DNA of 64,000 nt, taken from NCBI GenBank assembly GCA_013398175.1, contig VZRZ01002565.1, positions 1,299,491 to 1,363,490 of the forward strand, given 5' to 3'. The translations under genes were made by a program, and so were the position numbers. The stretch comes from Climacteris rufus. Its lineage: Eukaryota; Chordata; Aves; Passeriformes; Climacteridae. Shown piece after piece: positions 10,791-23,300 of the stretch; position 1 is the stretch's first letter, and each line of letters starts with the position of its first letter. Below the pieces are notes generated by a model. The model ran no database searches and was not told the DNA's origin. It saw only the letters and a program-made list of their open reading frames with translations.

Positions 10791-13152
10791 CACTGGCAAG
10801 TTATTAGTGATGGAAGTATTGAGAGACCTCTAGAACTCTATAGTCTACAAATAGACAGATCAGAACAATTACAAGCTCATGATTTGGCAGTGACTGAGAG
10901 CCAAAAGCCATTAATGTCTTCCACAAGTGCTGTCATCTCCTCAGAGAAGCTGGTATTAGCTGTGATTTCTGAAAAATGTGATTCATGAGTTGTAAATGTC
11001 TGTTATACATCTGCCAAGAGAGCTTGTGAAAACTAATAACTTTTAAAATCTATCATCTAAGATCTTAGACTTTCTTTTTTTTGTTCTTTTTTAAAAAACT
11101 AATTTAAATACTTTCTAATGAGAATGACACATCTCTTGTGAAGTACTTTCACTTGTAGGCAGTCCACTTGTCAGTTCACAGCTAAGGCTGAGACTGCCTT
11201 TGCTCCACAGCCGTGATGGAATACAGCAGAAGCAATCAAACGTGGCATCAGTTGCCCAGCCAGCAACATCACTTACTGCCTGCTAGCAACCCAAAGCTGG
11301 ACACTAACATTCGTCTAGTCGGGACATTTTTTCAAGAGTCTACAGTCAGTTCAGTTATCTGTTACTGTTCAAAGAGAGTGACATTCAGCATGAAACACTC
11401 TGGCTTTCACAAAGAGACCCTTACATGGAGTGCATTACTGACAGGATCAAGATATCCCATACAAGAGTATCCCACTGTGCTTGCTCAGTTGCCTCTGGGT
11501 GCTTCTCTGGATAAGCAATGTCTCTGGAGAAAAAAACATTGGTGTGCTTACTTGAGGCACATTTTTCTCTAAATGCCCATGTCATTCAGTCGACTAATTC
11601 TAAATATGTGCAGAAAATTAATTGCAGTCAACATCAACATCACTCCAACACTTTACATCAGTCAGGAATGTTACATTCACCAGAAAATTAAAACCAGGTC
11701 TCAGCTTCTCCCCAAAAATGCACAACAATAAAGTTAAAAGACTAGATGGCTGCAAAATTGGGGAAAAAAAAACAAAACAAAACCACAAACTTTGCAGGTT
11801 GAAGTATTTGTAGCTTCAAATAAATCTACACAAAAGCAAATAAAGGCCTCCCTTTTCAGTGACCTTAGGAGCCTTGTTAATCCAAAATGTAGCCAAGGGT
11901 ACAAGGTTGAGTTCTAATACCAGGTTTTATGTAATTTACCCTTAATTATTATTTTTAATTAATCTTAATATTCATCATAGGTTATTCCCAGTATGGTTGA
12001 AAGGATGCTAAAGACAGACAAAAAGATGAACAAAAAAGCTCTCTCATTTTCAATACAGCTTCATTATCACCCACACCATGAAAGTGCTTCAGCCTACTAC
12101 AGATGTCCAGAGAAGATAATATCTTCACAAACTAAAGCCCTTTGTGTTAACAAAGCAGTACTTGTGACAGCAAAGTTTTGCACCATAAACTTGAGATGAT
12201 TAAGTGTTTAGATATTCAGTGGGAACATGTACCACCAGAAGACGTACAGGACCTTCAGCCAGCTTAATTAGAGAAAAGCTACTTGAGGATAATAAGCCAA
12301 CTTTGAAGAGGAGATGAGGTACAGAACACTGTTAGCGTGAACTGATGTGTGTGCTGTGCAGTATCCCATTAGGGCAACCTGTTTGTAAATCCAGATGATT
12401 CCAATAATTAGCAAACTTAAATACGTTACCATCAAAGCATTCAGAGAGTTTACAAAAGTTAAAAAAACACTAACTCTGCAGCAACTTTAGAAATGTCCTC
12501 AGAAGATGTAATGTAAACTACTTGTAGAAGGGCAAGAGATCTGTGCACATCACCAGGCTCCCCACGCTGTTGCCAAGCTTATTGCTGCACCATAGCTGCT
12601 GCCTGCAAATTGCTTTATTCCCAGTCAGGCAGCCACTTGCAACAGGAAGAGCTGTGGCAAGGAATGCTATGAGGAACCATGCCCAGACAACTGGAAAACT
12701 CATTGTACTGGCAAGGGGGAGAACAGGGAGAGCAGATGAAGAGGGATTAAAGGACTAGGGCCAAGATGTGGAATAGAGACACTTTTTAAAAAAAAACCTC
12801 ACACACATTTCAGAACACATCAAATCTGTATTTTGAAACCTGAGAGGTGCAGATGCATTTCTGATCAGAGTAAATCAAGGCAACTCACCGCCTTATAAGC
12901 GGTCACAAAGATTTTCCTAACCAGTGAGGAGAATTCTATACACTTTTACGGGCTCTTTCCCTGTGCAGAGGAACAAAAGGGAGTTCAGCTTGCAAAAGAA
13001 TTATTTATCTGTCCCAACTTATGCATGCACTTAACCTTTGCGTGATGCAATACATAGGTGTCACCCAACATGGGTATTCACACCACTGCACACCTTTGGC
13101 ATTTTTTTCTCACTTCTGAAGCTAAGGCTTGCACTCCTAGCAATGAGCCATG

Positions 13153-13172
13153 CATAATTAATCATAATTAAA
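13153..13172. promoter_or_regulatory. Paired CATAATTAA motifs, candidate homeodomain sites
   Basis: CATAATTAAT is followed directly by CATAATTAAA, giving two TAATTA cores spaced 10 bp apart, one helical turn. TAATTA is the classic homeodomain core. The motif is short and the region AT-rich, so chance is a real alternative. Confidence 0.2.
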
Positions 13173-14439
13173 TCAGAGTGCCTGGTGACCTGATCAGACT
13201 GCAAAGCCGGCCTCTGGATTTACAGGACACGATGCCAATAACTGCCTTCTACAGCAGAGCCAAGTTTCTACAGTGCTGTTTACAGAGGCTGGCAATGTCA
13301 TCGTCAGCCAACCACAAACATAAGGTCTTGAACTTAAGTCCTGACAAGTAAATATAAAAATAAATGGTTTTCAACTATTTGGCATTCTAAATCTATTTAT
13401 TCATGTGCTAGTCTCTCTCCAGACATCTGTGAAGGTGCAGCATCTGCCTTGAGGAGCTCATTCCAGTCTGGACACAGAGAACAGCACAGGGATTAGGGAA
13501 AGCGCTGTGAGAGGGATTGTTTGCACTTTTTCAGCCCACACTTTTCTTCTGTTAATAATTGAAGATCTTAAACAACTCTTAGTATTTATTTTAAAAGCAC
13601 TTCAGTTTACCTTTAAAAAATCCTCTTGGCTGCATTCTGTTGGCTGACATTGATTCCATAAATGTTTCAGCAAGCAAAACATGTTAATGCCATTCCCTGG
13701 GTTCACAGAATTTAGCATTTATTTACACTGATAAAACACTTGAAATTTTTATTACATGGGAAAAAACATTGCTTTTTATACCAGGTCAAGCCCTTTTTAG
13801 CCTCTAGAGGACTGCATTAACCCAAAGGTTTAGAATACAACCAGGAAGAAGTGGGACTAGGGAAGAAAAAAAGGAAAAAGCTTTTAACCAAGTAACATTG
13901 ATCTTTCTCAAAGCTATGGGAAATGCACTTTTAGGGCTGCTGCAGGTGTTTTCGAGCTGTTATATGATGCTGTGTTTTTCTCTCAGGAAGACGATGAGGG
14001 GCTGGTTGCTGTCTCATCGATTCAGGCAGTTGTTGAAGAATGTGCTTTATCTCTGAGCATGTAAGTGTCTGCACCTAAAGCAATGGGATTACCTACATAT
14101 CCCCTTGTGTACTTACAAGCTTTTTTGGATTTCAACCAATGTTCAGCAAGATGGCACAAAAAAAAAAGACCCAGTTGCTAAAATGCACTTGGCATTGTTG
14201 CATTGTGGAACATATCCAAGGAAATTAATGTTAGGTTTGCTAATATAGAATTTCTATGAAGGAAGACGTACCTATAAAAAAATAAAACAATTCTTAGAAA
14301 TACTCAACTTGCCTTTCCTTCAAGACTGTGAACTTTCAGACCTGAAAACATTCCTTCTGATTGACAGACTTTCTCAAAAAATAAGAAAATATCTCTCCTT
14401 TGTTGCACAGTGGTGTTCATAAATTTCAAATTAATTCAT

Positions 14440-14640
14440 GCACAAGTACCCAAATACCTCACATTTCCTGCCCTTTTCCCCCCCTCACGTTTCCCACATT
14501 TTTCACCTTGCATTTCCTACCCTTTTTCCCTCCACCTTTTATGCCCTTCTTTCTTTACTTCTTCCTGCCCTTTCTCATCTCATATTTCCCTCCTTCTTTC
14601 TCTCTCTTTTTCCACCCTTTCCCCCTCTATTTAAATACTT
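14440..14640. repeat. Pyrimidine-rich tract (purine-rich in the transcript)
   Basis: About 200 bases are composed almost only of C and T on the plus strand, with recurring TTTCCCNC, CCTTTTTCCC and TTCTTTCTTTACTTC words and a loose 25 to 35-bp periodicity. In the CACNA1C pre-mRNA this is a GA-rich stretch. Phe/Pro/Leu-rich reading frames across it are by-products of the composition and not genes. It abuts the minisatellite that follows. Confidence 0.8.
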
Positions 14641-14985
14641 CAGATGTAGGAAAAGGGGGGATTTCCCCTCAATTTAAACCCTTAAAACTGAGGAAAAAGA
14701 GGAATTCTCTTGCAATTTAAACCTTAAGATGATGAAAATGGGGGGTTTGCCCTCAATTCAACCGCCCCCTCCCAAATGGCATCATAAAGATTTTCCGCTT
14801 CCACTTAAACCAGAAAATAATGATTCCTTATCAATTGATACTCCTAAATCATAAAAAAGGCAGGTTTTCCTTCAATCGATACCCTTAAAATCACAGCTGA
14901 AGAGGGATCCCCTCCAATTTAAACACAGAAATAATGGAAAAGGAGATTTTCCCCCTCAATTTTAACCCCTTTTCCCTCCAACCTC
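14640..14985. repeat. Degenerate minisatellite, ~42-bp unit, about 8 copies
   Basis: Roughly eight diverged units follow each other. Each contains a purine start (GAAAAAGGGGGATTT-like), then CCCTCAATTTAAACC, then TTAAAATNATGA. Clear copies start near 14650, 14692, 14735, 14855, 14900 and 14936. Internal units around 14775-14850 are the most decayed. Unit length varies from about 30 to 52 bp through indels. Confidence 0.7.
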
Positions 14986-14994
14986 TTTTTTTTC

Positions 14995-15110
14995 CTGGGA
15001 TCACGGGGATGCACCAGGAAGGGAATGGGATGGGACTGAGGGTACTTGGGAGGGACTGGAAGCACCGGGATGGGACTGGAAAGATGAAATTGAAAAGAGA
15101 AAGAAAAAAT
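14995..15110. repeat. Purine-rich GGGATGGGACTGG repeat block
   Basis: GGGATGGGACTG occurs twice (near 15026 and 15068), with a third related GGGAGGGACTGG between them at about 15050, interspersed with ACCGGGATG and CACGGGGATG words. The block passes into GAAAAGAGAAAGAAAAAATA. It is a short tandem-like G-rich stretch between two minisatellites. Confidence 0.6.
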
Positions 15111-15332
15111 ATTTTCCCTGCACCCACACACGCTGCCCCACCTGCTCAGGTGCGCTGCTCCCCTCTGGCCAGAGCTTGTCCCTTTGCACATCCTTGAGCA
15201 ACGCTCCAGGTGCACCCAGGTGCTCCCCTGCCCCAGCAGATGCTCTCACTGTCATTCTCGGAGAGACCCCCAGAGATCACCGGCTCCAGCAGCTCCAGGC
15301 AACCCCCCTGCAAGCAGCCCTTACAGGGCCTG

Positions 15333-15450
15333 CCCCTCCTCACCCTCACTGGCCACACCAGGGGCTACCCCGCCACTCCTCAGCTTCCCTGACCACCCCT
15401 GGGCTGCCCCACCCCTTCCTCACCCTCACTGACCACACCTGGGGCTGCCT
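15333..15450. repeat. GC-rich minisatellite, ~40-bp unit, left part
   Basis: Three consecutive units share CTCACCCTCACTG, CCACACC and GGGGCTGCCCC, with a period near 40 bp (about 15337, 15377, 15418). The third unit breaks off at GGGGCTGCCT, and unrelated CpG-rich sequence follows. Two further units appear at 16092-16155. Confidence 0.85.
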
Positions 15451-16091
15451 TGGACATTGACTTGCACAGGAATTTCACTGAGTCACACTGAGTAAACCTT
15501 GCTGCTTTTCACATTAAATATGAATCTGACTAACATAGAAAAACATGAAGAAGAATAGAATCGATGAGGATTGCAGTGGTCACTACTATAAAGTTTGCCT
15601 GGATCAGCATCGGGGAAAACCCAGACTGGACTTTTCTGGAATACAGAACTAGATTAAAGCTCGATCCCGGAATGGGAGAAAAGCGGTGGGGCTGGATCCC
15701 AATCTTTTGTCCAGAGATGTACAGCAGAAACATGTTCACCCATGTTACCAAATCAGGAAAATGAAATTGCTTCCATAGCGTGCGTTATTAATCACTGGAC
15801 CGCTGGTGATTAATGACTCCAACACTGCAGCCCGAGACCGGACTGTTGGTGCCAATGGCTCAAACAATCGCCCGGGTGCTCCGCCAGCGTGGCCTCCCTG
15901 GTGCAGAAGGGTGTGCACACCTGAGGCTACAAACTGGGCTTCCGGACAAAGGAAGAGGCTGATGGGAGGCAAATCCTGGGAGGTGGGATAATTCCTTCTT
16001 GTCATGCCTGCCTTAAAGACTCAGCTGTGAAAACTCCCCTCGAACTAGTGGGACATTCACATCTCCGATGAAGGTATTCATCTCGGCTGAT
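15451..16091. mobile_element. CpG-rich segment interrupting the minisatellite, candidate insertion
   Basis: About 640 bp splits the 40-bp minisatellite. Unlike the surrounding CpG-poor intron it contains many CpG dinucleotides (for example ATCGATG, CTCGATCCCGG, AGCGTGCG, AATCGCCCGGG, CTCCGCCAGCG). It has a TATAAAG motif at about 15589 and an inverted repeat ATTAATCAC / GTGATTAAT at 15787-15795 and 15806-15814. I see no long reading frame, no clear TG...CA ends and no convincing target duplication. A solo LTR or a non-autonomous transposon young enough to retain CpGs would fit; an unmethylated regulatory island is the other option. I do not recognise the family. Confidence 0.4.
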
Positions 16092-16155
16092 GGGCCACCA
16101 CACCTGGGGCTGCCCCACCCCTCCTCATCTTCACTGACCACACCTGGGGCTGTGA
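16092..16155. repeat. GC-rich minisatellite, ~40-bp unit, right part
   Basis: One partial and one full unit of the same repeat as at 15333-15450: CCACACCTGGGGCTGCCCCA, then CCCTCCTCATCTTCACTGAC, then CACACCTGGGGCTGTGAC. They resume the array after the CpG-rich segment. Confidence 0.85.
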
Positions 16156-16189
16156 CTTCTCAACTTCCTGAAGGCTTTTAAAATCTCAT

Positions 16190-16390
16190 CCTGACCATCA
16201 ACATTATGATTTATTTAATTTGCAAGGACACTCAGTAATTAGGAGCCCTGCTCTTGAGGCAGTCAGTGCACCTTTTGGAGCTAATTGGAGATTAGAAATG
16301 CCGTGGCAATTATTAGGAACTAGCAGCTTTTGTCAAAGTGACACTAGACCCTGACGCTCAGCAGGCAGTGTATTTGGAGACCCAAACATT
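16190..16390. promoter_or_regulatory. Possible conserved non-coding element
   Basis: This is a mixed-composition, non-repetitive stretch with AATTAG and TAATTTGC-type cores, for example TTATGATTTATTTAATTTGC, CAGTAATTAGGAGCC, GAGCTAATTGGAGATTAG and GGCAATTATTAGG. The density of ATTA/TAAT cores in otherwise complex sequence resembles vertebrate enhancer-type conserved elements. This is a pattern judgement only, since no alignment was possible. Confidence 0.22.
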
Positions 16391-17310
16391 GCATCTTTCA
16401 GTTTTAGCCATCCGTTCATCTCAGCCCATTTTCTGGGCTCAGATTCCTGCCTACTACCTGCTTTGGAAGTTGTGTGTTATGATTGACTTCCACAGACAAA
16501 GCTTAAAATATTCATAAGACGTTGGTCTCAGAACTAACATTCAGGCTTTCCAAGCAAAGTTTCATCTCACATTTTCACCTCTCTTCAATTTTGAATCAAA
16601 CTTGGTTTGCTGGACAGGGCAGTTTCCAGTTCTCATCATATCAGTAGCCCAGGTCTTCAGAGAAAGCATATCCTGAGCCTACTCTTCCACTGGTTTCACA
16701 GGGATATGTTTTGTCTACACCGTGGGGTTGCCTGAACCAGGAGTTTGAGCAGCCACGATCTCGTATAATGACCTCCTAGAAGTGAGCAGGAATAAAAGTG
16801 AAAGGAGAGGACCATCCCTCCTCTGCCTCCCTATATGCACAAAAATATACATTTTTGTACATAAGCCAGTGCCAGCAGTGTGGGAAGCAATTATTTTTCT
16901 GCTAATACAGTTCAGAAGAAAACTACTACTTTCCGCAAGCAAGGAGGAAGCAGAGGAGGATTTGTGACTCAGCACAAGACCTGAGTCAGATCACTTCTGG
17001 GAACCACTCTGAAGTGGTAAAGCTGATGCACCATCCCCAGCCACGAGCGAGGCCTGCCCACAAATCACAGTTATTTCTGATGATACACCGAGAGAATGCC
17101 ACTACAGCTATCTCTAGTTCCAAAGCACAAGTGATATAACCAGTAATATTCCCCAAAGTGGATGTTTATCATTTAATAAATGTAGACATTGGGTAAGAAA
17201 ATTGAAAAATATTAAATATTCATAAATATGAAAGGTTTTATAGCCATTTAAAAGGAAGCCTGGAAAATAACAGTTTTAGCACAAAAAGGTCTGTAGTCGT
17301 GGCAAGACAT

Positions 17311-17334
17311 CTTAGATAAATACTTAGATAAATA
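17311..17334. repeat. 12-bp tandem duplication
   Basis: CTTAGATAAATA occurs twice back to back. It is a simple local duplication in AT-rich intron. Confidence 0.85.
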
Positions 17335-20300
17335 CACTTACAATGATTCATGAGGGAAAAGCATTGAGGACTTCCTTCAGCAGTGTTGCAAAGGGAATTC
17401 ATATGACACAGTTCATTTAAGGACAGCTGTACAATAGCAATTTGGGGAGGTAGTCCTTTTCTGTCTCACTGGAGTCTCAAAATATTAGTGGCAGATTGCT
17501 AGATAAAGTAAATTCTGTGGGTGTAGTGCAGCATTCTTGGGGCTGCAGATGTCATTTCTATTTCAAGAATAAAAGGGAAGGTCTTGCAATAGTAAGGAAA
17601 GACACAACACAGGACAGAAAACTAGTTGATGTGAAAAGAAATAGGAAAGAAAATTTTCCAGTGGAAGGGTAACAATTTTGGAGTAGGTAATGCCATTTAA
17701 ACAAGCATTCAATTCAAAACCATGTGCTGTAATAAATAGAAAAAAGAAAGGTTTGGCATCTGCTCATGATATTCTCATTCCTGTATTTTCAAACCATGTC
17801 TTCATTGAATTCTCAAACTGAAATACACACACACAAGGAGATTCATACACAATGGGCCTATCTACGTGAACACAATTGTTTTACGTTTGTCAAGTTTTGA
17901 GGTACCACCCTTGCCTCATCCTTTAAGGAGAGAAAGGATCAGCAGAACAAACCCAAAAGCCACAAGAAAACCCGTGCTGGGGTTTCCTCCAGAAAGAGGA
18001 TTCTTTCTGGATCCTCTTCTCTTGGGAAGAAATTCAGCTTGAGTATCCTCTGCTTGTCAGAGTGACCTAACTCCAATCAGACAATACCGCTTGTCCTGAG
18101 CATGGTGGCCACACAGCCCCAGCTTTTGGCTGCCTGGTGGCTGGATTAATGTACACAAGGCTTAGGCTCTGCTAGAAGAGAGCTCTACTGCCACTCATTG
18201 AAGTATCCCTCTTTCCTCCAGGGGACTTTAACTTTTTTAAAGAGCTTTATGTTCAAAGTATGTAAACGTCCACTTTCTCATAAAGTTATTTGATGACTAA
18301 AAGACCTTCATCTTTCCAGTTCCAACACATTAGTAGCTCCTACACATTCAGCCTTATTCTCTAGCCATTTGATTTTAGCTCAGTTCAGCTGAGGGTGAGA
18401 TTCAGGCAAGATCTTACAACTTGAAATGTAAACTCCCCCGCCAAAAACAGTGTAGCCCCTCCCATGCAGCAACCTGCTTATAGAGAAGGAACATGGAGAG
18501 AAAAGCAGCAACTAACTGCCTACAGAACTTTGCACTTTACAGAAAAAAGGCCATTTTGAACAAAACCACAAATGAAGTTCAGTGAGGTAACTCTGAGGCG
18601 GTTTGGAACAAAGACCACAGTGTGCTGTAAAGTAGTTTTACACCAAGAGCAGGGAGGAGGAGGTCACACATGCACTGCCAGACAGGGACTTCTAAAGATG
18701 GGTTGAAGGTAAGGCCGGTAAAGGGCATTCAGGAGCCCTGGCAGTTCCTAGGCCAGCAAGGATCAGCTGTCACCTTTTCCCAGGGAATAGCTTTGATTTT
18801 TCTGCTGACAGGATGATCCTGGACTGAGAAAACCATTCTTAGGCTCACTGTAAAGATTTTATCTGTACTTAATCACTGTGAAGGATCACAGATAGGAAGA
18901 ACTTTTCTTGGCTCTTCTTCCTACAGAGCTATCCGAAGCCAGAGACAGTCTGGTGTGAAGACTGCCCCAGTTCTCTGTGAAATGACCCATCATGTTTCTA
19001 CTCTTTAAATTTCTTTGTGTGCAAGCACAGCTGTGACCATGAACAGTCTTTACAGAGCAAAATTTTGGTCTAGTCCTGAGCCACTTGATTTAATCAGAAA
19101 ACTTGTATAGGAATATATGAACTCTACTCTCTTTAGTCTGGTCAAATTAATGCAGAAAACAAAGCCAAAGCCAATAGTTAAATAACCTCTGAACTGAGAC
19201 ACTGATGAAAAAGCTTTGTTTAAGGATGTCAGATGCTGCTTGTACACAACTCTGAAGAATCAATACACACATTACTATGTCCTAAGGACATAGTTTTGGA
19301 GACAAGGAACTATGAAAACCTGTAAGTGCTAAGACATCACAGTAACAGAAATGGGCCCCATTAGCTCTTGGGTCTCAATTGTTTGAGTGGTGGGTTAGTG
19401 ATTTTTGAATTACAAACACCTTTATAAAAATAATCAAATTTTTTTTACAGTTTATTCCTCAGATTAGCCAACATTAGTCTCCTTTCTGTATTATAAATAA
19501 TAAAGAGTATTGTAACTGTTTGATGTCCTCCTCCAGATGCTCTAACTTATCACTTGTGAACAGGCTTAGGAGAGGCAAAAGCTTAAAAGGCAATACATTT
19601 TAACAGGGATTCTGCAAATGTAAAAGTTCAGCCAGGGATGATAACATCACAGTGTTACAGTACATACAGAAAAAAATATTGATGACAGAAATTTATCTTC
19701 TTGAGGGTTAAACACTCCAGCATATAACAACTGGCATACTATGAGCTACACCAAGTTTGAACTTCTCATGGTAGAAGAATTAGAACAAAATATTGGATAA
19801 ATTCTACGTCTTTCTATTTTGATGGCTATCTAAGTAGAAGTGCATCATTGTATATGACAAACATAGGCTATTTAGCCCTGGAGAAGGAAACTCACCCCAC
19901 TCCTTAACTGGGGATAGTGCTTAATGAGCATAATGGGACTGAGCTCTGGAGGGACACACTGTGACGTTTTCAAATCACTGTCATAGAGGAGTTTCAGGAG
20001 GATTTTGAGAATCTAACAATAGAAAGGTGCCTGATCAGGTAATTCAAAAACTTATGCAAACCACACAATGTGGAATCACTGCTGTGTTACTGCCTTGATG
20101 CACATGTGGGATTTACTTTCTCTTTTTAAACAACTGAACATGCTGTTAATAAAAAATGTATGATACAATGCCAAAATCCTTGAAAAGGCACAGCCAGACA
20201 AATCTGAACAACTCTGATTCTTAGTTTTAAGAACAGAGAGTGGATTTAAGGACTTATCAACTCAGTGGTTAACCATCCCCATCTCAGAATACCTAAAACT

Positions 20301-23300
20301 CCAGCTTTCTTTCTTTTCCACATTACTAAGACCACTGCTTTTGATTTTTACAAACCTGATTAGACTTAAAACTCTGCTTGCACCCATCAGATAATAAAAT
20401 GCTTCAGGGGAAAAAGTGCTTTCTGACATAATAAGCTAAACCTCCTTTAGCTCACTAGGCTGCTCCAGTATGTTTGGACAGAAAAATGAATGGTTGCAGT
20501 TTTCACAAAGTTGTATTTGTTAGAAGAAAGTAAATACCAATAAAGAAGCATTTTTTTCTTTGCAACTTCTTTACAACTTGCACAAGTCAAAGGCTTTTTG
20601 CACAGATTGTGTATGTATGGCTAGAATGCACTGGAACTCAACATTGATTTTTAATTTCCTTTTATATATAATAAGCTGTCAAGAGGGAATCATAAGGCTC
20701 TCCTGCTGCAGCCTGAACAGCTAAACTAAATCCTTAGCAGATACAGAAATCTACAAATAGAAATCTGAGAGGAATTTGAGTCCCTCCAAAACAAAACTTT
20801 AAAGTGAAATAATCTCAGCACTGGAATGCAGAAAGTAAAAGGTGGCCTAAAGCTTGAGTTTATATTTTCACCTATATTGTCAGGGCAAGGGTGAGACTCA
20901 AATTCTTTCATCAGGTCCTGTTTATATTAAACAACAGAACTGTCAGATTTAGAAGAGACCTTTTCAAAGCTTGTGTGTATTGATACCTGGATGTATTGGT
21001 TTGACTTCTGACCAAGATATCAAACCTAATTAAAAGGAACTTTATCTTTTGGTAACTTCCAATACATATGAAAACCAATGTACAGCAACAACCTACAAGA
21101 AAATGCCAATTGCAGAACAACAAGGAACAACATTTATTGCAGGAAAAGAGAAAAATCACCAAACCCAACAGCCAGTGTAAGAGAGAAATGTCAGACGGGT
21201 TGCTAGCTTAATGTGTTAGCAATAATAGAAAATAGCCCCCTCAAGAGATTATGCTTCTGCAATATATAGCATTTGGTATGTCCCAGTTCTCACACCGGGC
21301 CTGTACTGCTGCTTCAACAAAGGGAGCCCTCTGCAAGGATGGTATGTGGTTGAAAGATGAGATGCTTGAAGAAAGTTTAGAGAGGATGTTTTGCAATCCT
21401 GTAAAGAAACTGATTTTCTATAGCTCTTTCCACTGCTAAAGAAAACAAAATTTAGTAAGGCCTATGGAAAGTAGTGACAAAAATAGAATTTTTATAATTT
21501 CTTCTATTTCTTTTATCCCATGAGATACAGTCTGTCAAAAATGTTTCTGATATAAAAATGTTGAGCAGTTTTAACATTACTGAAATTGAAAAAAAGATTC
21601 TTTGTAGAGGGTTAGCAGATGTTTTCTGAATTGTGATTGATGTGGCAGGGCAAACTAGCAGAAGATAATCTAAAACTGAAAAAATAAGAGGCATAGCTAC
21701 TCAAACAACTCATAAAAAATAGTTGCAACAAAGGGCAACGCATATGGGATAGGTTATTGTTACACGTGTTAAACAGGAATTGGATTTGCTTCTGGAAAAA
21801 AGGGAGATTAAGAAAGATGTCTCATCTCCTTCCCTTTTCCTTGGCAGAAAGAAAACTTTGATAAAATTTTTAAGAGACTGGGCAGACTAGATGGACTGTC
21901 ATTTCCATACTTCCCCATGATCAGAACAGCAAATTATTTGTTCCATCAGTGAACATCTTGAGCATAGAAAAGTTTATTAGTTGTTCACACCAGCCAACAT
22001 TCCTGTGCTCTCAACTAGCACAGTAATAGCAAGCAGAAATAAGTCAGAAGGCAGCACCTGATTTTGGAGAAATCTATATTAAAGACAAGAGGGAAGGTCT
22101 CCAATAGATTTATGCAGCCGCTGAAATTTTAAAATATTATTTCCTCATTTTTGCCTCCTCTTAATTCAGTGTACATTATTTTTTTCCCTCCTATAGCACT
22201 TGTACAAGATGCAATACTTTTATAAATTCAGATCATTACTGAAAAAAATAATTGATTGGCAGACTTAAAATGTATTCACTGAGATGTATTCATTGAAAGC
22301 ACTGACTCTGCTGCTCTGTGCTTTGCTGATATTTTGATAAGGCTTTGTGAAAATCACAACAAGGACCACAGGCATCTAACAATGCTTTTGGAAGGCTGAG
22401 ACAAATAAAATTAATTTAAATTATGCCAGAGCCATGGAATGTCCATGTACCACCTCATGTCCTCCACAAAACCTGTGAACTCTCTTGTGGTCCCACTTCT
22501 GAGAAAACTGCTACCCAGCATGTGTTACATGTTTGGGAGAGGATGAGAAAGAGAATGTTAAAAAGTCCCATCAGGTCAGCAACACATTAACAGATGCACA
22601 GTTACTTTAGAGAAAATGAACAAAGGGCTTCAAATCTTTGCTCACAAGATTTTTAACAAGCAATGCAAAATTCCGCCAATTGAAATCAAAGTATGCAATG
22701 ACATTTGCTGCAAACTTGGGATGACACCAGATGCAGTAGAGATGTCATTTGGGAGAGAATGTAAGAATAAAACGAAATAGATAATATCCTTACTATTCAG
22801 CAATGTCTTCCCTTCCCCAACACGGCAACAGCAAGAGGCAGCAATTCCAAGTGAGCAACTGGGAACCCAACATGTTCCTGCTGATACCAGTTAGCTACAA
22901 TCTGTACAGATGCAAACTGTTCTTAGGAGACAGCAGATGGCATTCTTAGATTTTCAGATGCTTTAGGACAAGCATCTTGGTGGCATGGGCGCTCTCTTAG
23001 AGCTGTGCCCTACAACCATTCTGAATGAGAACTCTGGGCATTACTTGAAGAATGAAAAAAAAAAACACTAGAAAGAAAGTCTGATCCATCCAAAACACTT
23101 CTGAAAAAATCTCTTACTAAGCCAAACTCAGAGTTTTTTACTATCTCCCTGTTGTCTCTGATGTCAGCATGGGTTTTGTTTTCTTCATTTGGACGGGACT
23201 GCCTACACCCTGATGTTGTCCCACATTACAGTATTGGAATTTTTTTCTGTTGTGAAGACACGCTGAATAATCAAGCCAGCATGCACAGTAATTGGTAGGA

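Noticed and set aside
14400..14720. Phe/Pro-rich frames of 74 to 106 codons in all three plus frames.
   Set aside because: They arise from the stop-poor pyrimidine tract and have no protein-like pattern.
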